DNA of 6,347 nucleotides, taken from an uncultured Eubacteriales bacterium. Its GTDB lineage: Bacteria > Bacillota > Clostridia > Peptostreptococcales > Anaerovoracaceae. The stretch lies in the NCBI GenBank assembly GCA_902765035.1, contig CACWYF010000080.1:1-6347 (forward strand). Direction: 5' to 3'. Each line of letters opens with the position of its first letter. Positions within the stretch are counted from its first letter, which is position 1. Positions 1-6,052 of this stretch are shown here, piece after piece. The position numbers and the translations under genes are program-made. Under the pieces are notes generated by a model that was not told the origin of the DNA, did not search any database, and saw nothing but the letters and a program-made list of their open reading frames with translations.

Positions 1-581
1 GCATAGAAGTCCATGAAGAGGAAGCGGAAGCCGCTGAGCCGGTTCCAGAACCTGAACCAGAGTCAGAGCCTGAACTGATTGAAGAGCCGGAGCCTGAAGA
101 GGCGTTGGAAGAGCCGGCTGCAGAGACCCCTGAGGAACCTGCTGAAGCAATAATTGAAGAACCTGAACCGGAAGTGGTTGAGGAACCTGAGCCAGAGCCT
201 GAACCTGAACCGGAAGTGGTTGAAGAACCTAAGTCTCCGGAAGAGACATTCGGCTTCAGCATCAGGGCCAAGACAAGCAGGACCAGGAAGCCTAAGAGAA
301 AAGAAGAGGAAGAGGCTGCTGAAGAGCTCGAGGAGGCTAAGGCGGCTATGGATGAAGCTAAGGCTAAGGCTGCGGAGAGCGAGGCTGCCAGCGAATGGTC
401 AGAATCCTATGCTGAGATACGCGACAGCCTGGAGAAGGCCTTCACGGAAAGAAGACGCAAGCCTTCGATGCACATGAATAAAAAGGAACTCACAGAGATT
501 GCCATCGGAATGGGAATAGAGCTTCCGAATAAAGTTACCAAGAGAGAAATACTCGACCTTATCAATGAGGCAGCTGAATAG
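1..581 (+). CDS. Acidic Pro/Glu-repeat protein with C-terminal Rho-N/HeH-like domain (5' end missing)
   Basis: The frame is open from the left edge (first full codon at position 3) to TAG at 579-581, so 192 residues of the C-terminal part are visible and the true start lies outside the window. The internal TTG at 105 is not a convincing start because the same acidic repeat continues upstream of it. In order, the protein has about 78 residues dominated by Glu and Pro (EPEPE/EEP units), then a basic patch (SIRAKTSRTRKPKRK), an Ala/Glu/Lys-rich segment that probably forms a helix or coiled coil, and a C-terminal stretch of about 35 residues beginning MNKKELTEIAIGMGIEL. That last part resembles small Rho-N or HeH/SAP-like helix-extended folds, which often bind nucleic acid. 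No membrane segment is visible. The next gene starts 15 nt later, so the two are probably co-transcribed. I do not recognise the gene; it could be a free protein or the tail of a larger one. Confidence 0.75.
   Translation, partial: IEVHEEEAEAAEPVPEPEPESEPELIEEPEPEEALEEPAAETPEEPAEAIIEEPEPEVVEEPEPEPEPEPEVVEEPKSPEETFGFSIRAKTSRTRKPKRKEEEEAAEELEEAKAAMDEAKAKAAESEAASEWSESYAEIRDSLEKAFTERRRKPSMHMNKKELTEIAIGMGIELPNKVTKREILDLINEAAE
159..230 (+). repeat. Near-perfect 30-bp direct repeat, 42-bp period
   Basis: Positions 159-188 and 201-230 are identical except for one base (G at 182, A at 224). Each copy encodes EPEPEVVEEP, and the start-to-start distance is 42 bp, exactly 14 codons. This looks like a recent in-frame tandem duplication in the acidic linker, followed by one synonymous change. 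Shorter gaacct/gagcct units run on both sides. Confidence 0.85.
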
Positions 582-582
582 C

Positions 583-590
583 AGGGAGGA
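583..590 (+). promoter_or_regulatory. Ribosome binding site AGGGAGGA for the TTG start at 597
   Basis: AGGGAGGA lies 6 nt before TTG 597, in the 15-nt gap after the previous stop codon. The in-frame ATG codons at 624, 627 and 630 have no comparable site upstream, so this motif decides the TTG start. Confidence 0.8.
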
Positions 591-596
591 TGCCGG

Positions 597-2363
597 TTGG
601 CAGGATTTACAGCTGACAAGTTAATGATGATGCTGCACCCGGGGATCATAATGATCCTGTTCGGTATTCTTGTCATGCTTCTTCCGAGGGGCTTAAGAAA
701 GCCTCTCAGCATTGTCGCGCCTGTAACTGCTGCATGGGCTTTCCTGCAGATGACAGCAGACAGCAGTCTTCCGTATGAACTTACTCCATACATCCAGATG
801 GAGTTCATACATCTTGACAGCCTGGCATGGACATTCATGCTTGTGTTCTGCGTCATAGCTATCCTCAATGGGATCTATGGCATCGGTATCCAGCACAGAT
901 ATGAGTGTGGTATGTCAATGGTATATGCAGGAAGTGTAATGGGAGTCATCCTGGCAGGAGACTGCATTTCGCTGATCGTTTTCTGGGAGATATCAGCGTT
1001 TGCATCGATGTATGTTGTTTACTGCAAGCATGACAGGGCATCTGCGAGGGCATCCTTCAGATACATACTGGTGCACGCATTCGGCGGAAACATGCTGCTT
1101 GCGGGACTTATCATATACATGTTCCACTATGACAACAATCTCGGACATCTTTCAGACTGCATCGGAGAACCATGCTTCTGGCTGATCGCGATAGGCATCG
1201 CTGTCAACGCAGCTATACCGCCTCTGCATGCATGGCTTCCGGATGCTTACCCGGAATCAACTGCAACCGGAACAGTATATCTCTCATCGTTCACAACCAA
1301 GGCTGCGATATACCTCATGCTGAGGATGATGAGCGGCATGACGGATCTGGTGTGGATCGGCGCGATCGTCGCTATCTACGGCGCTTGCATGGCGATCATG
1401 GAAAACGGCATCAGAAGACTTCTGGCATATCACATCGTAAGCCAGCTTGGCATGATGATAGCTGCAGCGGGCGTCGGCGGCGCGATAGGCATAGATGCTG
1501 CAACAGCACATGCTTTTACCAACATCCTGTTCAAGGGAGTCCTTATGATGGGTGCCGGCGCAGTAATATATGCTACAGGCAGGAGCAATATCACCGAGCT
1601 CGGAGGACTTGCGAAGAAGATGCCTGTAACTGCTGTTTGCTTCCTCATAAGCTCCCTCGCTATAGCAGGACTGCCGGGACTTTCGGGATTTGTGAGCAAA
1701 GCGCTTATCATGGATGCAGTTCATGAGGGAGGTTATACCATTCCGGCACTGATGCTAACTGCGGGCGGCGTCGGTACACTTCTGTCCATTACGCTGAAGA
1801 TCAATTATTTTGTATTCTTCGGACCTTGTGATGATGAGAAAGCTTCCGAAGTGGAGAAGAAGGTACCATTCTCGATGAATCTTGCTATGATTCTCGGTAC
1901 CGCTGCAACCATTGCGATCGGTATATTCCCGGATAAGTTCTATGCTCTCATGCCGTACAAGACGATTGCAGAGCCTTATCACATGGGACATGTTCTTGAA
2001 TATGTCGCCATCTTCATCGGAGGATCGATACCGTTCTTCCTGTATCTCAAGAAGATGAAACCGCACGACGAAGTGACCGTGGATTTTGACTGGTTCTACA
2101 GAAGACCTTTCAACACACTTATTCAGAAGATATCCCACATCATTGAGGGCATATTCAGATGGTGCGGTATCCACAGCGGCAGGGCAGCGGAATACCTCAG
2201 GCTGCACTTCGGAGATCCGACTCTGTGGACCAGAAACAGCAGCAGTGTCCGTATCAAGAACTTCTCATTCGAGAATGAGGACAGACTTGTCGGAGACATT
2301 GTTACAGCAATAGTCACTGTATTCGCCGCGATGCTGATAATTGCAGCGATAGTGGCAAGATAA
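597..2363 (+). CDS. Proton/cation-conducting membrane subunit, MrpD/NuoL/M/N family
   Basis: This 588-residue polytopic membrane protein belongs to the antiporter-like subunits shared by complex I, Mrp antiporters and membrane-bound hydrogenases, which move H+ or Na+ across the cytoplasmic membrane. About 14-16 hydrophobic helices are visible. Key family features are Glu131 in VFWEISAF, the PPLHAWLPDAYPE loop (208-220), Lys235 in FTTKAAIYLMLR, the LLAYHIVSQLG segment (275-285), HAFTNILFKG (305-314, with His305 and Lys313), and Lys368 in LSGFVSKALIM. All the charged residues expected in the channel are therefore present. After the core comes a hydrophilic stretch of about 80 residues (485-565) starting near DFDWFYRRP, then a last helix (about 566-586). 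The TTG start is chosen because of the strong upstream site. Sequence alone does not separate MrpD-like from hydrogenase- or complex-I-linked subunits, and partner genes would lie to the left, outside the window. Confidence 0.9.
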   Translation: MAGFTADKLMMMLHPGIIMILFGILVMLLPRGLRKPLSIVAPVTAAWAFLQMTADSSLPYELTPYIQMEFIHLDSLAWTFMLVFCVIAILNGIYGIGIQHRYECGMSMVYAGSVMGVILAGDCISLIVFWEISAFASMYVVYCKHDRASARASFRYILVHAFGGNMLLAGLIIYMFHYDNNLGHLSDCIGEPCFWLIAIGIAVNAAIPPLHAWLPDAYPESTATGTVYLSSFTTKAAIYLMLRMMSGMTDLVWIGAIVAIYGACMAIMENGIRRLLAYHIVSQLGMMIAAAGVGGAIGIDAATAHAFTNILFKGVLMMGAGAVIYATGRSNITELGGLAKKMPVTAVCFLISSLAIAGLPGLSGFVSKALIMDAVHEGGYTIPALMLTAGGVGTLLSITLKINYFVFFGPCDDEKASEVEKKVPFSMNLAMILGTAATIAIGIFPDKFYALMPYKTIAEPYHMGHVLEYVAIFIGGSIPFFLYLKKMKPHDEVTVDFDWFYRRPFNTLIQKISHIIEGIFRWCGIHSGRAAEYLRLHFGDPTLWTRNSSSVRIKNFSFENEDRLVGDIVTAIVTVFAAMLIIAAIVAR

Positions 2364-2382
2364 ACGATCAATAGCCATAACT

Positions 2383-2408
2383 GCCTGCCGGTTTCTACGG
2401 CAGGCTTT
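2383..2408 (+). terminator. GC-rich hairpin, possible weak terminator or leader structure
   Basis: GCCTGCCG (2383-2390) pairs perfectly with CGGCAGGC (2398-2405) around a 7-nt loop, and only TTT follows. The stem starts 19 nt after the stop of the transporter gene and ends 8 nt before the next ribosome binding site. The short T-run argues for partial termination, or for a 3'-end-protecting or leader structure, rather than a strong terminator. Confidence 0.5.
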
Positions 2409-2413
2409 CGCAT

Positions 2414-2420
2414 AAGGAGA
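2414..2420 (+). promoter_or_regulatory. Ribosome binding site AAGGAGA for the TTG start at 2428
   Basis: AAGGAGA lies 7 nt before TTG 2428. The start is supported independently because the first residues, MEIIRAEHSGFCFGV, match the normal IspH N-terminus, with the first cluster cysteine at position 12. Confidence 0.85.
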
Positions 2421-2427
2421 ACCTGAA

Positions 2428-4464
2428 TTGGAAATCATAAGAGCAGAGCACTCCGGATTCTGTTTCGGAGTAGACAGAGCCATCAACCTGGCTTTCACAG
2501 AAGCAGAGAAGCATGCCTCCGCGCAGGATGGTGATCCTTCAGATGGTAAGGGCAGGCTTTTTACCTGCGGCCATCTCATCCACAACAGCGCTGTAGTTTC
2601 AAGACTCGAGTCGATGGGAGTCAAAATGATAGGATCTCTTTCCGAAGCAGGAGAGGGCGATACTGTGATCGTACGGTCGCACGGTGAACCGAGAGAATTC
2701 TATGAGGAAGCGGAGCGCCGCGGCATCAGGCTTGTCGATACTACCTGCGTCTTCGTTAAGAAGATACATGATATCGTCAGTGAAGCACATGAGGCAGGAA
2801 AGCCCGTGATTATGGTGGGCGACAGGAATCATCAGGAAGTAAAAGCGACCTGCGGCTGGTGCGGATATGAGGCAGCAGTCATCGGCAATGCCGAGGAGGC
2901 TGAGGCCTACGTTTCAGAGCATGCAGAGGCTGACATCCCGGTGATCGTATGCCAGACAACCATCAAGGCAGAGCTCCTGGAAGACATACTTTCGGTATTT
3001 GACAAAGCCGGCAAAGCCTACGATGTGCGCAGGACAATATGCAATGCAACGAGAGACAGGCAGGAGAGCTGCCGTCAGCTGGCCCGTCAAGTCGACATGA
3101 TGGTCGTGGTTGGGGACAAGCACAGTTCCAACTCGGGAAAGCTGTATGAAATAGCTAAAAATAATTGTGAAAATAGCATTTTTATTGAAAATGCTGACGA
3201 TAAGCTATTGAAACAAGCTGCAAAAAGTAATAAAATTGGCTTTATAGCGGGCGCGTCTACGCCCGAATGGATTATCAAGGAGGTTATTTCTAGTATGAGC
3301 GAAAATGTCACAAAGAATATGGAACAGAATCCGATGATGGATTTCATGGATGACATTGAGAAATCTTTACGTTTACCAAAGCCAGGCGATGTTATTGACG
3401 GTAAGGTTGATCAGGTTATGGACGATGCAGTAATCGTCAACATGGGATGCAAGAAAGACGGAATCCTCAGAGCTGATGAGGTTGTTCTCGAAGAAGGACA
3501 GAAACTCTCTGACGTATTCAAGGAAGGCGATGACATCCAGGCTAAGGTTATCAAGTCTGACGAAGGAGAAGGCGGAATCCTCCTCTCCAAGAAGAGACTC
3601 GTAGCGGTAGAGAACTACACAGAGCTCGAAGAAGCAATGGAGAATAAGGATGTTATCAACGTTAAGCTGGTAAGAGCCGTAAACGGCGGTGTTATCGCAG
3701 CTTACAAGGAGATCACAGGTTTCATCCCTATGTCCCAGCTTTCCGACAGATATGTTGAGAACGCAGATGAGTTCCTCGGACAGAATGTCGATGTAAGAGT
3801 TATCAGAGTTGATACAAAGCGTAACAGAGCAGTATTCTCTCGCAAGACAGTACTAGTAGAGGAAAAGCGTAAGGCAGTTGCTGAGATCTGGAGCAATCTG
3901 AATGTCGGCGATGTAGTTGAAGGTAAGGTAATGAGATTCACCGACTACGGTGCATTCGTAGATATCGGCGGAGTTGACGGACTTCTCCACATTTCCGAGA
4001 TTTCTTGGGGCAAGCTCAAGCACCCTGAAGAAGTTCTCAAAATCGGAGACATCATCAATGTCAAGATCCTCTCACTCAACGAGGAAAAGGGCAAGATCTC
4101 TCTCGGACTCAAGCAGACCCAGCCTGAACCTTGGACTCTTGTAGGGGACAAGTACCAGGTAGGCGATGTACTCGATGGTAAGGTAGTTCAGACCAAGGAG
4201 TACGGTGCATTCGTAGAACTCGAAGCAGGACTTGACGGACTGGTTCATATTTCAGAGATCGCTAACAAGAGAGTTGAGAACGTAAGTGATGAGCTCAAGG
4301 TCGGCGAGACAGTCAAGGTCAAGATCATGGAGATCGACCCTGAAAAGAGAAGAATCAGCCTGAGCATCAAGGCAGCTCTTCCTGAAGAGGAAGCAGCTCC
4401 TGAAGAAGAGGCACCAGCTGAAGAGGCTGCAGAGGTTGCTGAGGAAGCAAAGGACGAAGAATAA
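2428..4464 (+). CDS. ispH-rpsA: Bifunctional IspH (HMBPP reductase) / ribosomal protein S1 fusion
   Basis: This is a 678-residue fusion. Residues 1 to about 289 are IspH (LytB), the 4Fe-4S enzyme that reduces HMBPP to IPP and DMAPP in the last step of the MEP isoprenoid pathway. The three cluster cysteines are seen at 12, 107 and 205. Substrate-site residues also appear intact: IHN (His52), RSHG (His85), NHQEV (His135, Glu137), QTT (176-178), SSNS (233-236) and GASTPEW (275-281). Residues 290-678 are a four-domain Firmicute-type S1: about 318-388, 405-473, 492-562 and 577-648. The last two are the most typical (DYGAFVDI...GLLHISEI and EYGAFVEL...GLVHISEI). A Glu/Ala-rich tail follows. S1-type domains bind mRNA at the ribosome. 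IspH-S1 fusions are known in Clostridia. The junction contains an internal ATG with a strong ribosome binding site, so S1 might also be made alone. Confidence 0.95.
   Translation: MEIIRAEHSGFCFGVDRAINLAFTEAEKHASAQDGDPSDGKGRLFTCGHLIHNSAVVSRLESMGVKMIGSLSEAGEGDTVIVRSHGEPREFYEEAERRGIRLVDTTCVFVKKIHDIVSEAHEAGKPVIMVGDRNHQEVKATCGWCGYEAAVIGNAEEAEAYVSEHAEADIPVIVCQTTIKAELLEDILSVFDKAGKAYDVRRTICNATRDRQESCRQLARQVDMMVVVGDKHSSNSGKLYEIAKNNCENSIFIENADDKLLKQAAKSNKIGFIAGASTPEWIIKEVISSMSENVTKNMEQNPMMDFMDDIEKSLRLPKPGDVIDGKVDQVMDDAVIVNMGCKKDGILRADEVVLEEGQKLSDVFKEGDDIQAKVIKSDEGEGGILLSKKRLVAVENYTELEEAMENKDVINVKLVRAVNGGVIAAYKEITGFIPMSQLSDRYVENADEFLGQNVDVRVIRVDTKRNRAVFSRKTVLVEEKRKAVAEIWSNLNVGDVVEGKVMRFTDYGAFVDIGGVDGLLHISEISWGKLKHPEEVLKIGDIINVKILSLNEEKGKISLGLKQTQPEPWTLVGDKYQVGDVLDGKVVQTKEYGAFVELEAGLDGLVHISEIANKRVENVSDELKVGETVKVKIMEIDPEKRRISLSIKAALPEEEAAPEEEAPAEEAAEVAEEAKDEE
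3208..3236 (+). promoter_or_regulatory. Candidate internal promoter inside the ispH part
   Basis: TTGAAA (3208-3213) and TAAAAT (3231-3236) each match the sigma-70/sigma-A consensus at 5 of 6 positions, with an ideal 17-nt spacer. They lie in an AT-rich island (24 G/C among the 90 bases at 3151-3240), inside codons for a weakly conserved part of IspH. A transcript would start near 3243, about 50 nt before the S1 ATG. This is inferred from sequence only; AT-rich DNA gives chance matches. Confidence 0.5.
3248..3265 (+). other. GC stem-loop between the internal promoter and the S1 ribosome binding site
   Basis: CGGGCG (3248-3253) pairs with CGCCCG (3260-3265) around a 6-nt loop, giving a compact GC-only stem. 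It is encoded by the codons for the conserved IspH motif GASTPE. If transcription begins near 3243, the stem would sit almost at the 5' end of the S1 message, where such structures can protect RNA. It ends 11 nt before the AAGGAGGT. Confidence 0.5.
3277..3297 (+). promoter_or_regulatory. Internal ribosome binding site and ATG at the S1 boundary
   Basis: AAGGAGGT (3277-3284) is the strongest Shine-Dalgarno match in the window and lies 10 nt before an in-frame ATG at 3295 (Met290 of the fusion). That ATG falls exactly where IspH homology ends and S1 begins. Starting here would give a 389-residue S1, the usual size for Firmicutes. A caution is that the motif also encodes Lys-Glu-Val, so part of the match could be a by-product of protein sequence. 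Confidence 0.55.
3295..4464 (+). other. rpsA: S1 module, possibly translated separately
   Basis: This marks the part of the fused frame that would give a stand-alone ribosomal protein S1 if the internal start at 3295 is used. It holds all four S1 domains and the acidic tail. Its arginine codons are 11 AGA, 3 CGT, 1 CGC and no AGG or CGG. The ispH part uses 5 AGA, 5 AGG, 3 CGC, 2 CGT and 1 CGG. Such restricted choice fits a highly expressed ribosomal gene. Whether the separate product exists cannot be told from sequence. Confidence 0.5.
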
Positions 4465-4486
4465 TCGTCGTTTTCCATAAGTATTC

Positions 4487-4522
4487 AAGACCGGGTTCAT
4501 TAGAGTCCGGTCTTTCTCTTTT
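4487..4522 (+). terminator. Strong intrinsic terminator after ispH-rpsA
   Basis: A 12-bp stem (4487-4498 with 4503-4514, including two G-T wobble pairs in the middle) closes a 4-nt ATTA loop. It is followed by TCTCTTTT, making a T-rich tail. It begins 22 nt after the stop of the fusion gene and separates that unit from murT. Confidence 0.9.
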
Positions 4523-4545
4523 ACGCATAAATCATGGGTTTTTAC

Positions 4546-4574
4546 TACACAGAGAGGCCTTTTCAAGGTATACT
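4546..4574 (+). promoter_or_regulatory. Candidate promoter for murT-gatD
   Basis: TATACT (4569-4574) matches the -10 consensus at 5 of 6 positions. TACACA (4546-4551), 17 nt upstream, is a weaker -35 match (4 of 6). It lies just after the terminator in a leader of about 140 nt before murT, which must carry its own promoter if the terminator is efficient. The predicted untranslated leader would be about 85 nt. The remaining leader sequence shows no recognisable riboswitch. Confidence 0.4.
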
Positions 4575-4586
4575 TACTAAAAGTAT
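4570..4586 (+). promoter_or_regulatory. Palindrome overlapping the candidate -10, possible operator
   Basis: ATACTT (4570-4575) and AAGTAT (4581-4586) are perfect inverted arms around a 5-nt spacer. The left arm overlaps the proposed -10 element of the murT promoter, where a repressor could block transcription. No known regulator motif is recognised, and a short AT-rich palindrome can occur by chance. Confidence 0.3.
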
Positions 4587-4665
4587 GAGTAGGACATATC
4601 ATGCAAAAATTCTGGAAATGTACTACCCGCAAATAATTATCTATCTATAAAGGAAATTTTCAATT

Positions 4666-6051
4666 ATGAGTTTTAAAACAACTGCAGGCATTACAGTAGG
4701 AAAGCTCGGGAATCTGGCCATAAGTCTGATCGCGAAGAACAGGGGAACCAACTGGGCAGGTGAGACAGCCATGCGCATTGACCCTGAGCTGATCGCTCAT
4801 ATCAATGGCACAGATCCTGACAAGACGATTTTCATCACCGGTACTGACGGTAAATCCACAGTCACCAATCTTGTCACGCATATCCTGAGATATAACGGTT
4901 TCAGCGTTGTTTCCAATCTCGAGGGCGCCAACCTTACAACCGGAGTTGCTACATCGCTTCTCAAGGCTTCTTCGCTCAACGGAAATGTCAAGGCTGACTA
5001 TTTTGTTTTCGAGACTGATGAGAGATATCTCTACCAGATAAGGGAGCAGCTCCCGTGCAACAATCTTATTGTTACCAACATCCTCAAGGATCAGATGCAG
5101 CGCAACGGAGATCCGGACTACATCTACAGAAAGATCAGACGTGTCATTGAGAAATTCGGAATGAACGTATTCCTGAACGGAGACGAGGCCAGATCATGTT
5201 CGCTGGCTGACTATTCTCCTAAGACTGTGTTCTACGGAGCAGAGAAGCATTCGATGGCCTTCAGGAAGGATGACACGTTCGTTACTCTTCCGTGTCCGAA
5301 GTGCCAGAGCGGCATCAAGGTCGATTACTACAATAATGACGGACTGGGCTCTTTCCACTGTGATAAATGCGGATACACGAACAACAACGGCAATCTTAAG
5401 GAAGGCATCTCGAAAGAGGCAGACTACAGGGCTGTGGATGCTGATTTTGCCGCAAAGACTTTCCGCATCAACGGGACGGAATACACGATGCCTTATGATC
5501 CGCCTCATATGCTGTATAACTATGCAGCAGCTACTGCCGCATGCAAGGAGATCGCAGGACTCACTGAGGAGCAGTGCGCTGAGGCTCTCAAGAGCTTCAA
5601 GCTCCTGGCAGGAAGGATAGAGTCGGTAACATACAAGGGCAGGCATATAAAGTTCATGAGATTCAAGCAGGAGAATCCGGAGACTTTCCAGAACTTTATC
5701 AATACGATCGCAGCGGACAAGGAAGATAAGGTAGTGATCATCGGGCTGGATACAGTCAACGATATAGATCCGTACTATATCAATACCTTCTATGCATTTG
5801 ACTGCGACTATTCTCAGCTCATCAGATCCAACGTAAAACAGTTCTATTTTGTCACGGATACTGTAGCTTATGATGCAGCGAACTGCTTCATGTACGGCGG
5901 GGTCGATCCGTCCAGGGTCGATATCATCCCTACAGGCGATGAGGAAGAGATACTCGATATAATCGACGAATGCGGCTACACGAATATTTATCTTGCCGTC
6001 ACACTTCACAAGTTTGAGGTTATTCAGGAACTGGTCAGGAAAGGGAAGTAA
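4666..6051 (+). CDS. murT: Lipid II isoglutaminyl synthase, ligase subunit MurT
   Basis: This 461-residue Mur-ligase-family protein activates the alpha-carboxyl of D-Glu in the lipid II stem peptide with ATP. It then adds ammonia supplied by its partner GatD, giving D-isoglutamine on the cytoplasmic face of the membrane. Visible features are an N-terminal MurT-type segment, the P-loop GTDGKST (59-65), the acidic FETDE (115-119), a four-cysteine zinc-ribbon insert (CPKC at 210-213, CDKC at 232-235) that is diagnostic of MurT, the Mur-type YNYAAA (284-289) and LAGRIE (314-319). A DUF1727-like C-terminal part follows. There, the residues expected to supply the catalytic Asp for GatD differ from the form I remember in staphylococci and streptococci. 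ATG 4666 has a modest AAAGGA site 11 nt upstream. The next gene starts 1 nt after the stop, so the pair is coupled. Confidence 0.92.
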   Translation: MSFKTTAGITVGKLGNLAISLIAKNRGTNWAGETAMRIDPELIAHINGTDPDKTIFITGTDGKSTVTNLVTHILRYNGFSVVSNLEGANLTTGVATSLLKASSLNGNVKADYFVFETDERYLYQIREQLPCNNLIVTNILKDQMQRNGDPDYIYRKIRRVIEKFGMNVFLNGDEARSCSLADYSPKTVFYGAEKHSMAFRKDDTFVTLPCPKCQSGIKVDYYNNDGLGSFHCDKCGYTNNNGNLKEGISKEADYRAVDADFAAKTFRINGTEYTMPYDPPHMLYNYAAATAACKEIAGLTEEQCAEALKSFKLLAGRIESVTYKGRHIKFMRFKQENPETFQNFINTIAADKEDKVVIIGLDTVNDIDPYYINTFYAFDCDYSQLIRSNVKQFYFVTDTVAYDAANCFMYGGVDPSRVDIIPTGDEEEILDIIDECGYTNIYLAVTLHKFEVIQELVRKGK

Positions 6052-6052
6052 G

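Noticed and set aside
105..107. TTG as start of the acidic protein
   Set aside because: The same frame and the same Glu/Pro repeat continue to the left edge, and no ribosome binding site precedes this TTG.
159..230. CRISPR-like repeat
   Set aside because: There are only two copies, they are coding and in frame, and the spacer is 12 bp of the same repeat type.
407..868. Open frame of 153 codons on the - strand
   Set aside because: It spans the end of one sense gene and the start of another, crosses their ribosome binding site, and gives a product with no recognisable features.
4252..4632. Antisense frame over the S1 tail and terminator
   Set aside because: It covers the acidic tail of S1 and the intrinsic terminator; the protein is low-complexity Cys/Phe/Leu without a recognisable domain.
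4646..4651. TATAAA as a -10 box for murT
   Set aside because: It overlaps the AAAGGA ribosome binding site, so a transcript starting downstream would lack it.
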